A stretch of DNA of 64,000 nucleotides, taken from the NCBI RefSeq assembly GCF_002849615.1, contig NZ_PDNV01000004.1, positions 1 through 64,000 on the forward strand, written 5' to 3'. This stretch comes from Pollutimonas nitritireducens (GTDB lineage: Bacteria > Pseudomonadota > Gammaproteobacteria > Burkholderiales > Burkholderiaceae_B). Position 1 is the stretch's first letter. Each line of letters starts with the position of its first letter. The position numbers were made by a program, and so were the translations under genes. Below are positions 51,753-61,308 of the stretch, one piece after another. Under the pieces are notes generated by a model. It had not been told where the DNA came from, did not search any database, and saw nothing but the letters and a program-made list of their open reading frames with translations.

Positions 51753-52736
51753 CTACTTATCTATCTTGATATTCGCGCGCTGGATCAACTGCTCGTTCTG
51801 ATCAAGTTCTGTCCGGATTTTCTCGATAAAACCTGCTGGACTTTGCGTGAGGATGTTTCCTTGCAGCATCAGCTTCTTCTGAAATTTCGGATCGTTGGCT
51901 ACTGCCGCAATCTCCTTATTCAACCGGTCCACGACATCTTTAGGTGTTCCGGCAGGCGCAAATGTACCTACCCAAAATGAAATGTCAAAATCGGGATAGC
52001 CTTGCTCGGCAACCGAGGGAACGTCTGGCAGATCGCGCCAACGCTCTTTGGTCGATACTGCCAGGGGCTTTAACTTGCCCGATTTCATTAATGGCACACC
52101 GGAAAGCGTGTCGAATCCATAGTCGATGTCGCCCGCCAATAGAGCAGCTTCCATGGGTGCGGCTCCGCGATAGGGCACGTGAACCATCTCGGTCTTCGAC
52201 ATCGTGGCGAGCTGTGCGCCAGCCAAATGCATCAGGTTCCCGTTGCCAGCGGATCCGTAGGTGACTCGACCGGGCTGTTTAGCAGCCGCATCCACCAGAT
52301 CCTTTAACGAGGAAATAGCCGCCGTGCGCTTATTCTCGGGATTAATTGCCAGCACAAAGGGCACCGAAACCACCGTCGATATCGGTTCGAAGTTTTTTAA
52401 TGGATGGTATTGCAGATCCGAGTAGAGCAAAGGATTGACCGTGATCGAACTGGAATTGCTCACCAGGAGGGTATACCCGTCGGGTTTGGCCTGCGCAACG
52501 GTACGCGCGGCAATTGCACCGTTCGCACCGGTTTTATTGTCGATCACGAAAGTGGTGCCCATGCGCTGGGTCAGTCCCTCACCAATGATGCGGGCCACGG
52601 TATCGATTGTGCTTCCCGGGCTGAAGCCGACAACAAATTTTACCGGCTGGGATGGGTAAACCTCCGCGCAGGCGGAACCCACACCGGTCAACGTCATCAG
52701 CAAGCCGGTAGCAGCGATATATCTAAAAGGTTTCAT
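51753..52736 (-). CDS. Bug/TctC-type periplasmic binding receptor (operon head)
   Basis: 327 residues with a signal peptide (about 1-24, YIAATGLLMTLTGVGSACA). TctC features: YPSQPVKFVVGFSPGSTIDTVARIIGEGLTQRMG and VPYRGAAPMEAALLAGDIDYGFDTLSG. Periplasmic capture of a carboxylate substrate. First of the nine-gene operon; no TctA/TctB genes follow, so it would need transporters elsewhere. Confidence 0.92.
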   Translation of the reverse strand: MKPFRYIAATGLLMTLTGVGSACAEVYPSQPVKFVVGFSPGSTIDTVARIIGEGLTQRMGTTFVIDNKTGANGAIAARTVAQAKPDGYTLLVSNSSSITVNPLLYSDLQYHPLKNFEPISTVVSVPFVLAINPENKRTAAISSLKDLVDAAAKQPGRVTYGSAGNGNLMHLAGAQLATMSKTEMVHVPYRGAAPMEAALLAGDIDYGFDTLSGVPLMKSGKLKPLAVSTKERWRDLPDVPSVAEQGYPDFDISFWVGTFAPAGTPKDVVDRLNKEIAAVANDPKFQKKLMLQGNILTQSPAGFIEKIRTELDQNEQLIQRANIKIDK

Positions 52737-52902
52737 TATTGTCTCCCGTCTTTTTAACTAGTTCGGTGATGTATTAAGCGTTCTTATGGACAGAACACTC
52801 ATTCTATTTTATTAGGATACCCGCAACGTTGTCAATCGCTGGCAAGATGCGATCGGCGACACTGGCGGAGTATCATGCGTAGTCCAGTTTCGAAAATTCC
52901 AA

Positions 52903-54075
52903 ATGCCGTTCAAGAGAAAGAAATCGATCGACCCGGTATCCGCTGCAGGAGACCAAAAAGTCATCGGCGCGCGCTTGCATGCGACACGTAGAGGTTCGGC
53001 TCGGCACTTGTTGACCCGCGCTCAGCTGTGGGAAAGCATAATCGTCGCCGCGCCTCCGTCACCACGCAACGCGTGTGTAGCGGGCTTCCAGGCCGCATTG
53101 GCCATACTGCTTGCACTCGCCATAACGCACCTGTCGCCATGGCCGCAGCTGGTTGGTTTTCCTGCCCTGGGTGCTCTCGCGGCTTTGTTCGGACGCTACG
53201 CATCTCTGCAACGACGCAGGAAAATCGTCCTCATAGGCGGAGCCCTGTTGACCGCTGGCGTCCTTGTTCCATCGTTGGTTTCCTTTGCGGGTGCCGCCCC
53301 GGCGGCTATGGTCCTTGTCCTGGCATTAAGCGCGGGCGTTTACACCATAGCCGTAACAACCTGGGGCCTGGGCGGCCCAGGCGCAGTCATTTTTGTGTTC
53401 GCCGTTGGGGCGGTAATGGGTCCTGTCGATGCATGGCAGACAGTGGTCGAACGCACTGTGGCGACCGGCGCGGGCGCGCTGCTCACGTTTGTGATCTGCA
53501 CATTGACGGATCGTTTGAGATCTCAGGAAACCGAAGGCACGACCTCGCCAGCCCCCAAAATACCGCCAATGTCGCACCAACTGATCGTTGCCGGGAGGAT
53601 TACCATCGGCGCTGCCATCGCAGCCGGCATTTCCCATGCAGCCGGCTGGCATTACCCTGCCTGGGCCGCCATAGGTGCCACAGCCGTGATGCAGGGCACG
53701 CACCTGCACGTGACCATGAATCGCTCCCTTCAGCGTATGGCCGGGACGGTTCTGGGTGCCTGCATCGCGTGGGCTATCCTGGCGCAGAACCCGGGCTTCT
53801 GGGCCGTAGCCACGGCTATCGTGCTTTTCCAGTTCATCACTGAAGTAATCATCGGCTACAACTATGCCCTGGGGCAAATCACCGTCACTCCCATGGCCCT
53901 GCTGATGACCCATCTCGCCACCCCGGTGGCCACCACCTCAAACATGCCGGTTGAGCGTGTGCTGGACACGATCGTCGGTGCGGCACTCGGCATCGTGTTT
54001 GCTTTGATTTTTTCGACAGTCGATGATCGGGCATACCTTGCAAGGCGGCGCACGAAGATGCAGGCGAGGCGTTAA
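52903..54075 (+). CDS. FUSC-family membrane protein
   Basis: 390 residues with roughly ten hydrophobic segments, e.g. AALAILLALAITHLSPWPQLVGFPALGALAALFG and AAGISHAAGWHYPAWAAIGATAVMQGTHLHVTMNRSLQRMAGTVLGA (FUSC/aromatic acid exporter signature). Likely exports aromatic or organic acids. Divergent from the Bug-led operon; convergent with the flavoprotein gene, with a 4-base overlap of the ends. Confidence 0.8.
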   Translation: MPFKRKKSIDPVSAAGDQKVIGARLHATRRGSARHLLTRAQLWESIIVAAPPSPRNACVAGFQAALAILLALAITHLSPWPQLVGFPALGALAALFGRYASLQRRRKIVLIGGALLTAGVLVPSLVSFAGAAPAAMVLVLALSAGVYTIAVTTWGLGGPGAVIFVFAVGAVMGPVDAWQTVVERTVATGAGALLTFVICTLTDRLRSQETEGTTSPAPKIPPMSHQLIVAGRITIGAAIAAGISHAAGWHYPAWAAIGATAVMQGTHLHVTMNRSLQRMAGTVLGACIAWAILAQNPGFWAVATAIVLFQFITEVIIGYNYALGQITVTPMALLMTHLATPVATTSNMPVERVLDTIVGAALGIVFALIFSTVDDRAYLARRRTKMQARR

Positions 54076-55310
54076 AGACTCTGTCCCCGGTCCTTGCCGT
54101 CCAACCATCGCAACACGCCCTGCGCCGCCACGCGTCCGCTGGCAAAGCATGCCGTTAACAAATAGCCTCCAGTCGGGGCTTCCCAATCCAGCATTTCACC
54201 TGCGCAGAACACCCCAGGCATACCATTCAACATCAGGCCTGGATCCAGGCCATCGAATCGCACGCCTCCCGCCGTACTGATTGCTTCATCCAAAGGACGC
54301 ACCCCGCATAGCCGCAAGGGCAGCTGTTTTATTGCCGTGGCCAGCGCATCGGGTCGATCGAATATTTCTTTAGGCAGGCATTCCCGCAATAGTCCAGCCT
54401 TCACGCCGCGCAAGCCCAGCCGGCCACCGAGGTGACTGGACCACGACCGGGCCCCGCGGCTTCGAGTCACTTCCGCCAACACCCGACCAGGCTCATGGTC
54501 AGGCAAGAGGTCGATATGCAATACGGCAGCGCCCGTCGCGAGAATGGCATCTCGCAGATGCGCCGACCAGGCATAAATCACTCCCCCTTCCAGACCGTCG
54601 TGCGTCACCACGCACTCACCGCGACGCATCGCCATATCGCCCTGGGGCGCCATGGCTATCGATTTCAAAGGTTCACCGGAAAAACGCTGGGTGAAATAAG
54701 GACTCCAGTTCACCGTGAAGCCGCAGTTGGCGGGTAGCAATGGCGATACAGCAACGCCTTCCCGTACGAGTATGGCCTGCCAGGCACCGTCAGAGCCCAG
54801 CCGGGCCCAGCTTGCGCCGCCCAGCGCCAGCACCACGGCGTCGGCCTTGCGCGTCATTGCTCCTTGTGGCGTGTCCAGCTTTAAAGCCCCATCTTCCGTC
54901 CAACCGCGCCACACATGCCGGGCGTGTACGCGCACGCCGTTGGCTCGCAATCTCTGCAGCCACGCGCGCAACAGGGGAGCCGCTTTCATTTCACTCGGAA
55001 ACACGCGGCCGGAAGATCCCACGAATGTTGATATCCCAAGCCCATGAGCCCACTGTCGCAAGGCGTCGGCGTCGAATTGTTCCAGCCACGATCCAACACG
55101 TGCGGCCTGGTGGCCATAGCGCGACACAAAGGCGGCCAATAGTTCACTGTGCGTAAGGTTCAGGCCGCCGCGCCCAGCCAGGAGAAACTTGCGGCCGACC
55201 GATGGCATTGCATCGTAGACGTCGACCCGCACACCGGCGTCTGCCAAGGTTTCGGCCGCCATCAATCCGGCCGGCCCCCCGCCGATGACGGCTACGCAAT
55301 AAGAAGACAT
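54072..55310 (-). CDS. YhiN/HI0933-type FAD-dependent oxidoreductase
   Basis: 412 residues from ATG 55310 (55385 would add 25 unusual residues; no SD at either). VAVIGGGPAGLMAAETLADAG, RKFLLAGRGGLNLTHSE and C-terminal GVFCAGEMLDWEAPTGGYLLTACFASGRVAAQ are diagnostic (TIGR03862-like). Flavin oxidoreductase with unknown substrate. Confidence 0.86.
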   Translation of the reverse strand: MSSYCVAVIGGGPAGLMAAETLADAGVRVDVYDAMPSVGRKFLLAGRGGLNLTHSELLAAFVSRYGHQAARVGSWLEQFDADALRQWAHGLGISTFVGSSGRVFPSEMKAAPLLRAWLQRLRANGVRVHARHVWRGWTEDGALKLDTPQGAMTRKADAVVLALGGASWARLGSDGAWQAILVREGVAVSPLLPANCGFTVNWSPYFTQRFSGEPLKSIAMAPQGDMAMRRGECVVTHDGLEGGVIYAWSAHLRDAILATGAAVLHIDLLPDHEPGRVLAEVTRSRGARSWSSHLGGRLGLRGVKAGLLRECLPKEIFDRPDALATAIKQLPLRLCGVRPLDEAISTAGGVRFDGLDPGLMLNGMPGVFCAGEMLDWEAPTGGYLLTACFASGRVAAQGVLRWLDGKDRGQSL

Positions 55311-55634
55311 GTGAGAGAAAAAGGCCGGATCGGCCAGAGAAAATCGTACGGTAGCACAAGCCGCTAGCCGCCACGGAGACGGCATTGCCGCAAGTGGCCG
55401 CTTTGCGATGCATACCCGTCTGCAGCAAGAAGCAACGAAAGTACCGACTACGGACGCCAGTTATTTCAATCGGCTTCAAGATGGGGCCTGGCGACTTGCT
55501 CAGTTTCGGCCGCCTCGCTACGCTGGGCACATCTTCAGCATCGTAGGATAACCCCATGAAATTGCACGTCTACATCAGTCAGTTTGCTGCGTCCAGTCTG
55601 ATCGCCATGGCCACCGAAACCATAGGTGAGCAGC
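55311..55634. other. No gene recognised
   Basis: About 320 bases between the YhiN-type start and the second Bug receptor stop. Frames open on both strands lack similarity. I see nothing functional. Confidence 0.4.
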
Positions 55635-56630
55635 TTATTCGGAAACGATGCCTGCAGCCTTGACCACGGGCTCCCAACGTTTGAGCTCTTGTTTGGTAAA
55701 TTCGCCCAGTTGGGCCGGACCCATAAACAGCGCTTCGGCGCCCAGCGTTTCAGCCTTTTCACGGAACGCGGGTGTTTTCATGATTGTTTCGATCTCGGAA
55801 GCCAGCTTGTTGACGATGTCGGGCGGGGTGCCAGCCGGGGCATAAATGGCGAACCAAGAAGAAACAAGCAGGTCGGGATAACCGGCTTCCGCAGCGGTAG
55901 GGACATCCGGCAAGGACGGCAGACGATTCTTTCCGGTAACCACCAACGGCCTCATGGAGCCGCTGGCGATATGAGGCAATAATGGCGGCGGCGTAGTCAT
56001 GGTCAGGTCAACCGAACCACCCAGCAAATCCTTTATTGAAGGCCCAGTTCCATTGTAAGGAATATGCACGAGCTTGGTGCCGGCCATCTGGTTGAGCAAT
56101 TCCGTGGAAACCTGCTGAAGCGACCCGACGCCCGACGAAGCGTAGTTCAGCTTGGCTGGATCCTTTTTGTCGGCATTCACAAGCTCTTTCAGCGTCTTGT
56201 ACGGCAGCGTCGATCGCACAACGAGTACTTGCGGCGCTGACAATATATTGGCCACCGGCGCAAAGTCCTTGATGGGATCCCAGGTCAGGTTGGGCGTGAT
56301 CAACGGCGTAATGACCTGATAACCGGAGTACTGCAGGAGCAGGGTGTAGCCGTCGGGCTTGGCGCGCGTCACAAGTTGCGCGGCGACGGTACCGGCGCCG
56401 CCCGGGCGATTGTCGACCACGACGCTCTGTTTCAGCGCACGGCCCAATGGGTCGGCGATCATGCGGGCTGTAATGTCAGTGGTTCCGCCCGGCGCGGCCG
56501 AAACAATCAGCCTGATAGGATGGTCCGGATACGCTTCGGCTTGAGCTGAAGCCGTCGCGGCAGTCAGCATCAGCCCCAGCGCGCAGCCCAGAAGGCTCAG
56601 TGGGCGATGCAACTTGAATGTGGATTTCAA
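55635..56630 (-). CDS. Bug/TctC-type periplasmic binding receptor
   Basis: 331 residues, signal peptide (LLGCALGLMLTAATASAQA). YPDHPIRLIVSAAPGGTTDITARMIADPLGRALKQ and IPYNGTGPSIKDLLGGSVDLTMT mark the family. It lies in a cluster with a CaiB/BaiF transferase, HMG-CoA-lyase remnant and LysR gene. Ligand unknown. Confidence 0.92.
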   Translation of the reverse strand: MKSTFKLHRPLSLLGCALGLMLTAATASAQAEAYPDHPIRLIVSAAPGGTTDITARMIADPLGRALKQSVVVDNRPGGAGTVAAQLVTRAKPDGYTLLLQYSGYQVITPLITPNLTWDPIKDFAPVANILSAPQVLVVRSTLPYKTLKELVNADKKDPAKLNYASSGVGSLQQVSTELLNQMAGTKLVHIPYNGTGPSIKDLLGGSVDLTMTTPPPLLPHIASGSMRPLVVTGKNRLPSLPDVPTAAEAGYPDLLVSSWFAIYAPAGTPPDIVNKLASEIETIMKTPAFREKAETLGAEALFMGPAQLGEFTKQELKRWEPVVKAAGIVSE

Positions 56631-56682
56631 AATAGTCTCCTCGGATTATATGGAAATGCGGCGCCCCGATAGGTGCTGCCGC

Positions 56683-56887
56683 TTATATTGCCAGCGCCGA
56701 AGGCACTGGGTGTAACTTCAAACGAGGGCCGGCGACGAGCAATGCGGGCTTGAAGTCTCGCTGTACCAATCGTGGCAGCGTGGAGACAACAGCCAGAAGA
56801 CGCTCGATCGACACGCCAGTATTGACGTCCATGCACTCGAACATATGCACCAGGCCGCCACCGCATTGGCCAGGGCCATGCCGCGTC
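56683..56887 (-). pseudogene. Remnant of an HMG-CoA lyase-like gene
   Basis: In frame after the CaiB stop, the only family-like part is the last ~55 residues: GGLVHMFECMDVNTGVSIERLLAV and LVAGPRLKLHPVP, the C-terminus of the HMGL-like family (where GNVATEDLVxMxExM usually precedes). The TIM barrel (about 240 residues) is gone. Suggests a deletion in a CaiB-HMGL operon. Confidence 0.65.
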
Positions 56888-58084
56888 TCATTCGATAACT
56901 CCTTTTGCACTCAACATGCCGATACGCGACTCATCGAATCCAGCTTCTTTCAACACCGCCACGGTATGCTCGCCCAACGTCGGCGCCCGGCGACGGATGG
57001 CGCCCGGGTTTTCCGAAAGTATGGGCACCACATTGGGCATCTCGACCTCGATACCGCTCGCACTGCGGATGCTTGATATGGCACCACGCGCGCGAAAGTG
57101 GGGATCTTCGGCAATATCGCGAACGTTATAGATGCGGCCGGAAGGCACATCGGCCTCTCGCATGGCGTCCAGCACGCTGTCGATGTCGCGTACGGATGTC
57201 CAGGCGCTGATGGCTTCGTCAAGAATGTGAACTTGTTCAACGCGCCCGTCGTTGTGGGCCAAGCGGGGGTCATCGGCCAGGTCATCGCGTCCGATGCGGC
57301 GCATCAATCGCTGGAATATCGCATCGCCGTTGCCTGCGATAAGCACGTAATGCCCACCACGGCACGGATACGCGCTGGAGGGCGCTATGCCCGGCAATGA
57401 TGCACCGGCCGGCTCGCGCACTGCGCCGAACACCGAGTATTCTGGCAGCAGGCTTTCAGTAAGGTTAAAGATACTTTCATAAAGCGCTGTATCGATGACT
57501 TGACCTTCTCCTCCTCGAGTATCGCGCTCGTACAAGGCCAGGAGTACGCCTATGGCACCATGCAATCCGGCAATTGTGTCACCGAGCGACAAGCCTGCGC
57601 GGACTGGCGCACGACCGGCCTCGCCATTAAGATGGCGCAATCCTCCCATGGCCTCGGCAATCGCCGCGAATCCCGGTTCAAGTCGCTTGGGTCCGGTCTG
57701 CCCATAGCCAGACACCCGCAACATAATCAGGCGGGGGTTGAGCGCATGTAATACTTCCCACGACAAACCCCATTTCTCCATGGTGCCGGGCCGGAAGTTC
57801 TCGATCAACACATCCGCCTGGGCCGCCAGTGTACGCACCAGCTCCTGGCCATCAGCCTGTCGCAAATCGATGCAAATGGACTCCTTGCTACGCGACTGCG
57901 CTTCCCACCAGACTGAAGTGCCTTCATGCAGCATCCTCCACTTGCGCAGCGGATCCCCCTGACCGGGCGGTTCGACCTTGATCACGCGCGCACCAAAATC
58001 AGCGAGGGTCTTGGCGGCAAACGGCCCGGCGATCAACTGGCCCAGCTCCAGAACCCGGATTCCGGCAAGAATTTGATGCGGCAT
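56888..58084 (-). CDS. CaiB/BaiF family III CoA-transferase
   Basis: 398 residues from ATG 58084 (GGAGGA about 5 bases upstream; the longer frame to 58129 is not used). GIRVLELGQLIAGPFAAKTLADFGARVIKVE, LIENFRPGTMEKWGLSWE and PGFAAIAEAMGGLRHLNG. Usually pairs with an HMG-CoA-lyase-type enzyme that cleaves the CoA ester; here that partner is a stump. Probably activates a short hydroxy-acid; substrate unknown. Confidence 0.9.
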   Translation of the reverse strand: MPHQILAGIRVLELGQLIAGPFAAKTLADFGARVIKVEPPGQGDPLRKWRMLHEGTSVWWEAQSRSKESICIDLRQADGQELVRTLAAQADVLIENFRPGTMEKWGLSWEVLHALNPRLIMLRVSGYGQTGPKRLEPGFAAIAEAMGGLRHLNGEAGRAPVRAGLSLGDTIAGLHGAIGVLLALYERDTRGGEGQVIDTALYESIFNLTESLLPEYSVFGAVREPAGASLPGIAPSSAYPCRGGHYVLIAGNGDAIFQRLMRRIGRDDLADDPRLAHNDGRVEQVHILDEAISAWTSVRDIDSVLDAMREADVPSGRIYNVRDIAEDPHFRARGAISSIRSASGIEVEMPNVVPILSENPGAIRRRAPTLGEHTVAVLKEAGFDESRIGMLSAKGVIE

Positions 58085-58207
58085 GGCTCCTCCTTTCAGT
58101 TTTACTGAGAGCGCAGCCGAGTATGCCACCAGCCGGGTTCAAGCCACCATCCTTATTGCGACAAGCGGGGTATCATGAATCACGAAGGGCCATCAGGGAC
58201 GCTGCCA

Positions 58208-59113
58208 TCACGCAGCGGCCGGTTCACACTGCAGGTGGGCAAGCAATAGTTTCGCTGCCGCGGTCAACCCATCGGAATCGCGTACGCCGATCAATAGTTT
58301 GCGGCGCGCCCAAGGGTCCATCAACGGGATCAGGGTCAATTGCATCGAGCGCGAATGGGGCGCCGCCGCCAGGCGCGGCAGAATGCCGATGCATTGGGTC
58401 GCGAGGGCCATGCGGCAGATGGAATCGAAGCCGCGCACCTGAATTCGAAGCTTCAGCGGCTTGCCCAGACGTTCGCTTTCTTCTTGCAGCCGCATTGCAA
58501 GCGAAGTCTTTTGCGAAAGGCCGATATAGTCGTAGGCCAGGGTGTCGGCGAAGCTGATCTCGTGGCATACCGCCAGCGGATGATGGGGCGGCACCATCAG
58601 CACCAAGTCGTCATAGCGGTAATGATAAGTCGTCAATCCCGGACAAGGGGTCCGATCAGCAAATATGCCCAGGTCAGCCTGGTTATCGATGACTGCCTTG
58701 ACAATATGGGTGCTGTTTTCTTCCATGAGGCTGATACGGATAGCCGGATGGCCGCGCATGAATGCGGCCAAATCATCGGCAAGAAACTGGGTGATCGCGG
58801 AAGTATTGGCAGCAAGACGCACATGCCCTTTGACTCCGAAGGCATAATCCGACAAGGCGCTGGCCATCTGTTCCATTTCATGTGCCACGCGCAAGGAGTG
58901 GTGGAGAAAAGCTTGCCCCGCCTCTGTGAGTTCAACACCGCTGGCGTGACGATACAGCAATGGCGTGCCGAGCGCTGCCTCGAGATCGGAAATGCGCTTG
59001 CTGGCAGCGCCTACTGCCAGGTGCGATTGTCGGGCCCCGGCCGATATGCTGCCTTGGCGCGCCACAGCGATGAACAGCAAAAGCGTCACAAGGTCGAATC
59101 GGGCAAGGTTCAT
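58208..59113 (-). CDS. LysR-type transcriptional regulator
   Basis: 301 residues. N-terminal winged helix FDLVTLLLFIAVARQGSISAGARQSHLAVGAASKRISDLEAALGTPLLYR, then the substrate-binding fold. Located just upstream of the CaiB/BaiF cluster, transcribed in the same direction. Likely controls that cluster. Confidence 0.92.
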   Translation of the reverse strand: MNLARFDLVTLLLFIAVARQGSISAGARQSHLAVGAASKRISDLEAALGTPLLYRHASGVELTEAGQAFLHHSLRVAHEMEQMASALSDYAFGVKGHVRLAANTSAITQFLADDLAAFMRGHPAIRISLMEENSTHIVKAVIDNQADLGIFADRTPCPGLTTYHYRYDDLVLMVPPHHPLAVCHEISFADTLAYDYIGLSQKTSLAMRLQEESERLGKPLKLRIQVRGFDSICRMALATQCIGILPRLAAAPHSRSMQLTLIPLMDPWARRKLLIGVRDSDGLTAAAKLLLAHLQCEPAAA

Positions 59114-59231
59114 GGCTGCTGAATAGAATGACGAACGAAGGCCTGATCGTAGAACGGAAACGTGCCCGCTTCAACCGGCCTTCAAATGGCCCCTTGGCTC
59201 TTTTTTCGTCCACAACCCTGATAATGCGAAC

Positions 59232-60224
59232 CTAATCCACCCTCAGCCCCATCTGTTCTGTTAGCTGGGTAAACCGGGCTATGTCCTGCCGGATCACGGC
59301 CTGGAAATCCTGTGGGCTCCCAACTGTGGTGTCGTACCCCAGCGCATGCAAGTCCCTCGCCATATCGGGGCGCTGGACGATAGAAACGATCGCCCCATTA
59401 AGGCGTTCGATAATGGCGGACGATGTGCCTGCCGGCGCCAGAATTCCGTGCCATTGATCCAGCGCGTATCCAGCCAAGCCTTGCTCTGCCACGGTAGGCA
59501 CATGGGGCAGCAATGGCGAGCGCTGCGGCGAGGTAACGGCCAGTGCGCGCAGCGTACCGCCCTTCAAGAATGGCAAGGCGCTTGAGGCCGTAACGAATCC
59601 CAACCCCACATTGCCTCCCAGCACACCGGCCAGGGCCGGGCCGCAGCCGCGATAAGGAACGTGCAGCCACATCGCGTCCGTACGCCGCAAAAGCATTTCA
59701 CCGGCCAGATGCTGAGGTGTGCCGCTGCCGCAAGATGCATACGCCGGCGGCATCGAGCCCGGCTCGCCATCTTTGGCCTCCAAGGCTTGGCGCATGGTTC
59801 GCCATGGCGAGTCCGCCGCCGTCACTAACACCGACGGTACGAAGGCCACATTGATTACGCCTACCAAGTCCCTCTGCGGCGAAAACCCCAGATTGCGATA
59901 CACCCCCGGATTGATCGCATACGTGCTATTGACTACCAGCAAGGTATAACCATCGGGTTTCGCGCGCGCGACCGCTTGCGCGCCGATATTCCCGCTGGCA
60001 CCCGAGCGGTTCTCCACCACCACCGACTGCCCGAGATCCCGTTCCAGGCTGGCCGCCAAACGTCGCGCCAACAAATCGGTGCCGCCGCCAGGAGGAAACG
60101 TCACCACCAGGGTGATGGGCCGAACCGGATAATCGGCGGAGTCCGCAAGGGACGCCGCGCCCGCAGCGTTGATGGCGCAAACCACGCTGAAACACATGGA
60201 CAAGAACGCGGCGGCCCTATGCAT
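59232..60224 (-). CDS. Bug/TctC-type periplasmic binding receptor
   Basis: 330 residues from ATG 60224, which overlaps the nadC stop by 8 bases; ATG 60233 is a possible alternative. Signal peptide ([20 protein letters not shown]). [57 protein letters not shown]. Overlap with nadC suggests cotranscription but no functional link is obvious. Confidence 0.9.
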   Translation of the reverse strand: MHRAAAFLSMCFSVVCAINAAGAASLADSADYPVRPITLVVTFPPGGGTDLLARRLAASLERDLGQSVVVENRSGASGNIGAQAVARAKPDGYTLLVVNSTYAINPGVYRNLGFSPQRDLVGVINVAFVPSVLVTAADSPWRTMRQALEAKDGEPGSMPPAYASCGSGTPQHLAGEMLLRRTDAMWLHVPYRGCGPALAGVLGGNVGLGFVTASSALPFLKGGTLRALAVTSPQRSPLLPHVPTVAEQGLAGYALDQWHGILAPAGTSSAIIERLNGAIVSIVQRPDMARDLHALGYDTTVGSPQDFQAVIRQDIARFTQLTEQMGLRVD

Positions 60225-61122
60225 AGTCGGCATCCATACCAATATCAAGGACGGGTGCGCTGTGTGTAAGCCAACCGACCGCAATCAAATTCACGCCGGT
60301 TTGAGCAATGGCCGGCGCGGTTGTGGGAGTGATGCGGCCCGAAGCTTCGGTTATCGCCCGGCCCGCCACCAGGCGTACTGCATCGCTCAACGTATCGACC
60401 GACATATTGTCCAGCAAGACGGCGTCTACACCCAGATCGAGTCCCTCCTTCAATTGCGCCAGCGTGTCGACTTCCAGCTGAATGCGCACCATATGCCCCA
60501 CACCGGCTCGCGCGCGCAAAATGGCTTCGCCAACGCTTCCAGCCACGGCAATATGGTTATCCTTGATCAACACGGCATCATCCAGGCCGTAGCGATGATT
60601 GCTGCCGCCACCGACCCGCACTGCGTACTTCTGAATAGCGCGCAATCCGGGAAGGGTCTTGCGCGTACAGCTAACGCGGGTTCCATAGGCGCGGATGGCG
60701 TCGGCAATGGAAGCGGTAGCTGTCGCCACGCCGCTGAGGTGCCCCAGGAAGTTCAAGGCGGTGCGTTCCGCACTTAACATGGCGCGCGCACGACCTTCCA
60801 GCACAGCGATTACATCGCCCGGCGCAAGGCGGGCGCCATCTTCACGCAGCATGCGTATTTCGATGCCGTCATCCATCAATCGGAACGCGAGCCGCACCAG
60901 GTCCAGCCCGGCCAGCACTCCCGCCTGGCGCGCCACAAGACACATACGCGCGCGCGCTGCCAGGGGCACAATCGCGTCAGACGTCAAGTCGCCCGCCCGT
61001 CCCAGATCTTCGCACAGTGCGGCACGCACCAACGGTTCCAGGATAACTTTTGGCAGTGGCGGGATGGTGAACGAAGCCGTATCGGCGTTATTTTCCGGTT
61101 TCATATTGTCATTTATGCTCAT
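60217..61122 (-). CDS. nadC: Quinolinate phosphoribosyltransferase
   Basis: 301 residues, family length. [67 protein letters not shown] carries the catalytic Arg/Lys and substrate residues. Converts quinolinate and PRPP to nicotinate mononucleotide in de novo NAD synthesis. A palindrome covers the start codon. Confidence 0.95.
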   Translation of the reverse strand: MSINDNMKPENNADTASFTIPPLPKVILEPLVRAALCEDLGRAGDLTSDAIVPLAARARMCLVARQAGVLAGLDLVRLAFRLMDDGIEIRMLREDGARLAPGDVIAVLEGRARAMLSAERTALNFLGHLSGVATATASIADAIRAYGTRVSCTRKTLPGLRAIQKYAVRVGGGSNHRYGLDDAVLIKDNHIAVAGSVGEAILRARAGVGHMVRIQLEVDTLAQLKEGLDLGVDAVLLDNMSVDTLSDAVRLVAGRAITEASGRITPTTAPAIAQTGVNLIAVGWLTHSAPVLDIGMDADYA

Positions 61123-61133
61123 TTTGAGTATTT
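61113..61133. promoter_or_regulatory. nadC operator-like palindrome (start-codon site)
   Basis: TTATGCT-N7-AGTATTT; the left half-site is identical with the second site at 61215-61235 and the spacing is the same. It covers the first codons of nadC, so a bound regulator would block transcription or translation start. Confidence 0.6.
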
Positions 61134-61214
61134 AAAAGAGAAAAAATTGGCTGGAACTCTAAGAGCCCGCCCTTCCCGCATTGCCCACCCTCGCGGTGCA
61201 ATATCGGCGCGTCT

Positions 61215-61235
61215 TTATGCTAGCCCTGAGCATAA
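61215..61235. promoter_or_regulatory. nadC operator-like palindrome (upstream site)
   Basis: TTATGCT-N7-AGCATAA, perfect 7-base arms, 92 bases upstream of the nadC start. Matches the site at 61113-61133. Lies between the Nudix-like regulator stop and nadC. Confidence 0.6.
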
Positions 61236-61308
61236 TAGGGCGTCAAGCAAAAACTTCCTGTGCCCGCAGAGCGAACAGCCTTGCTTTTACCGGCAGGGAT
61301 TTCTGTCC

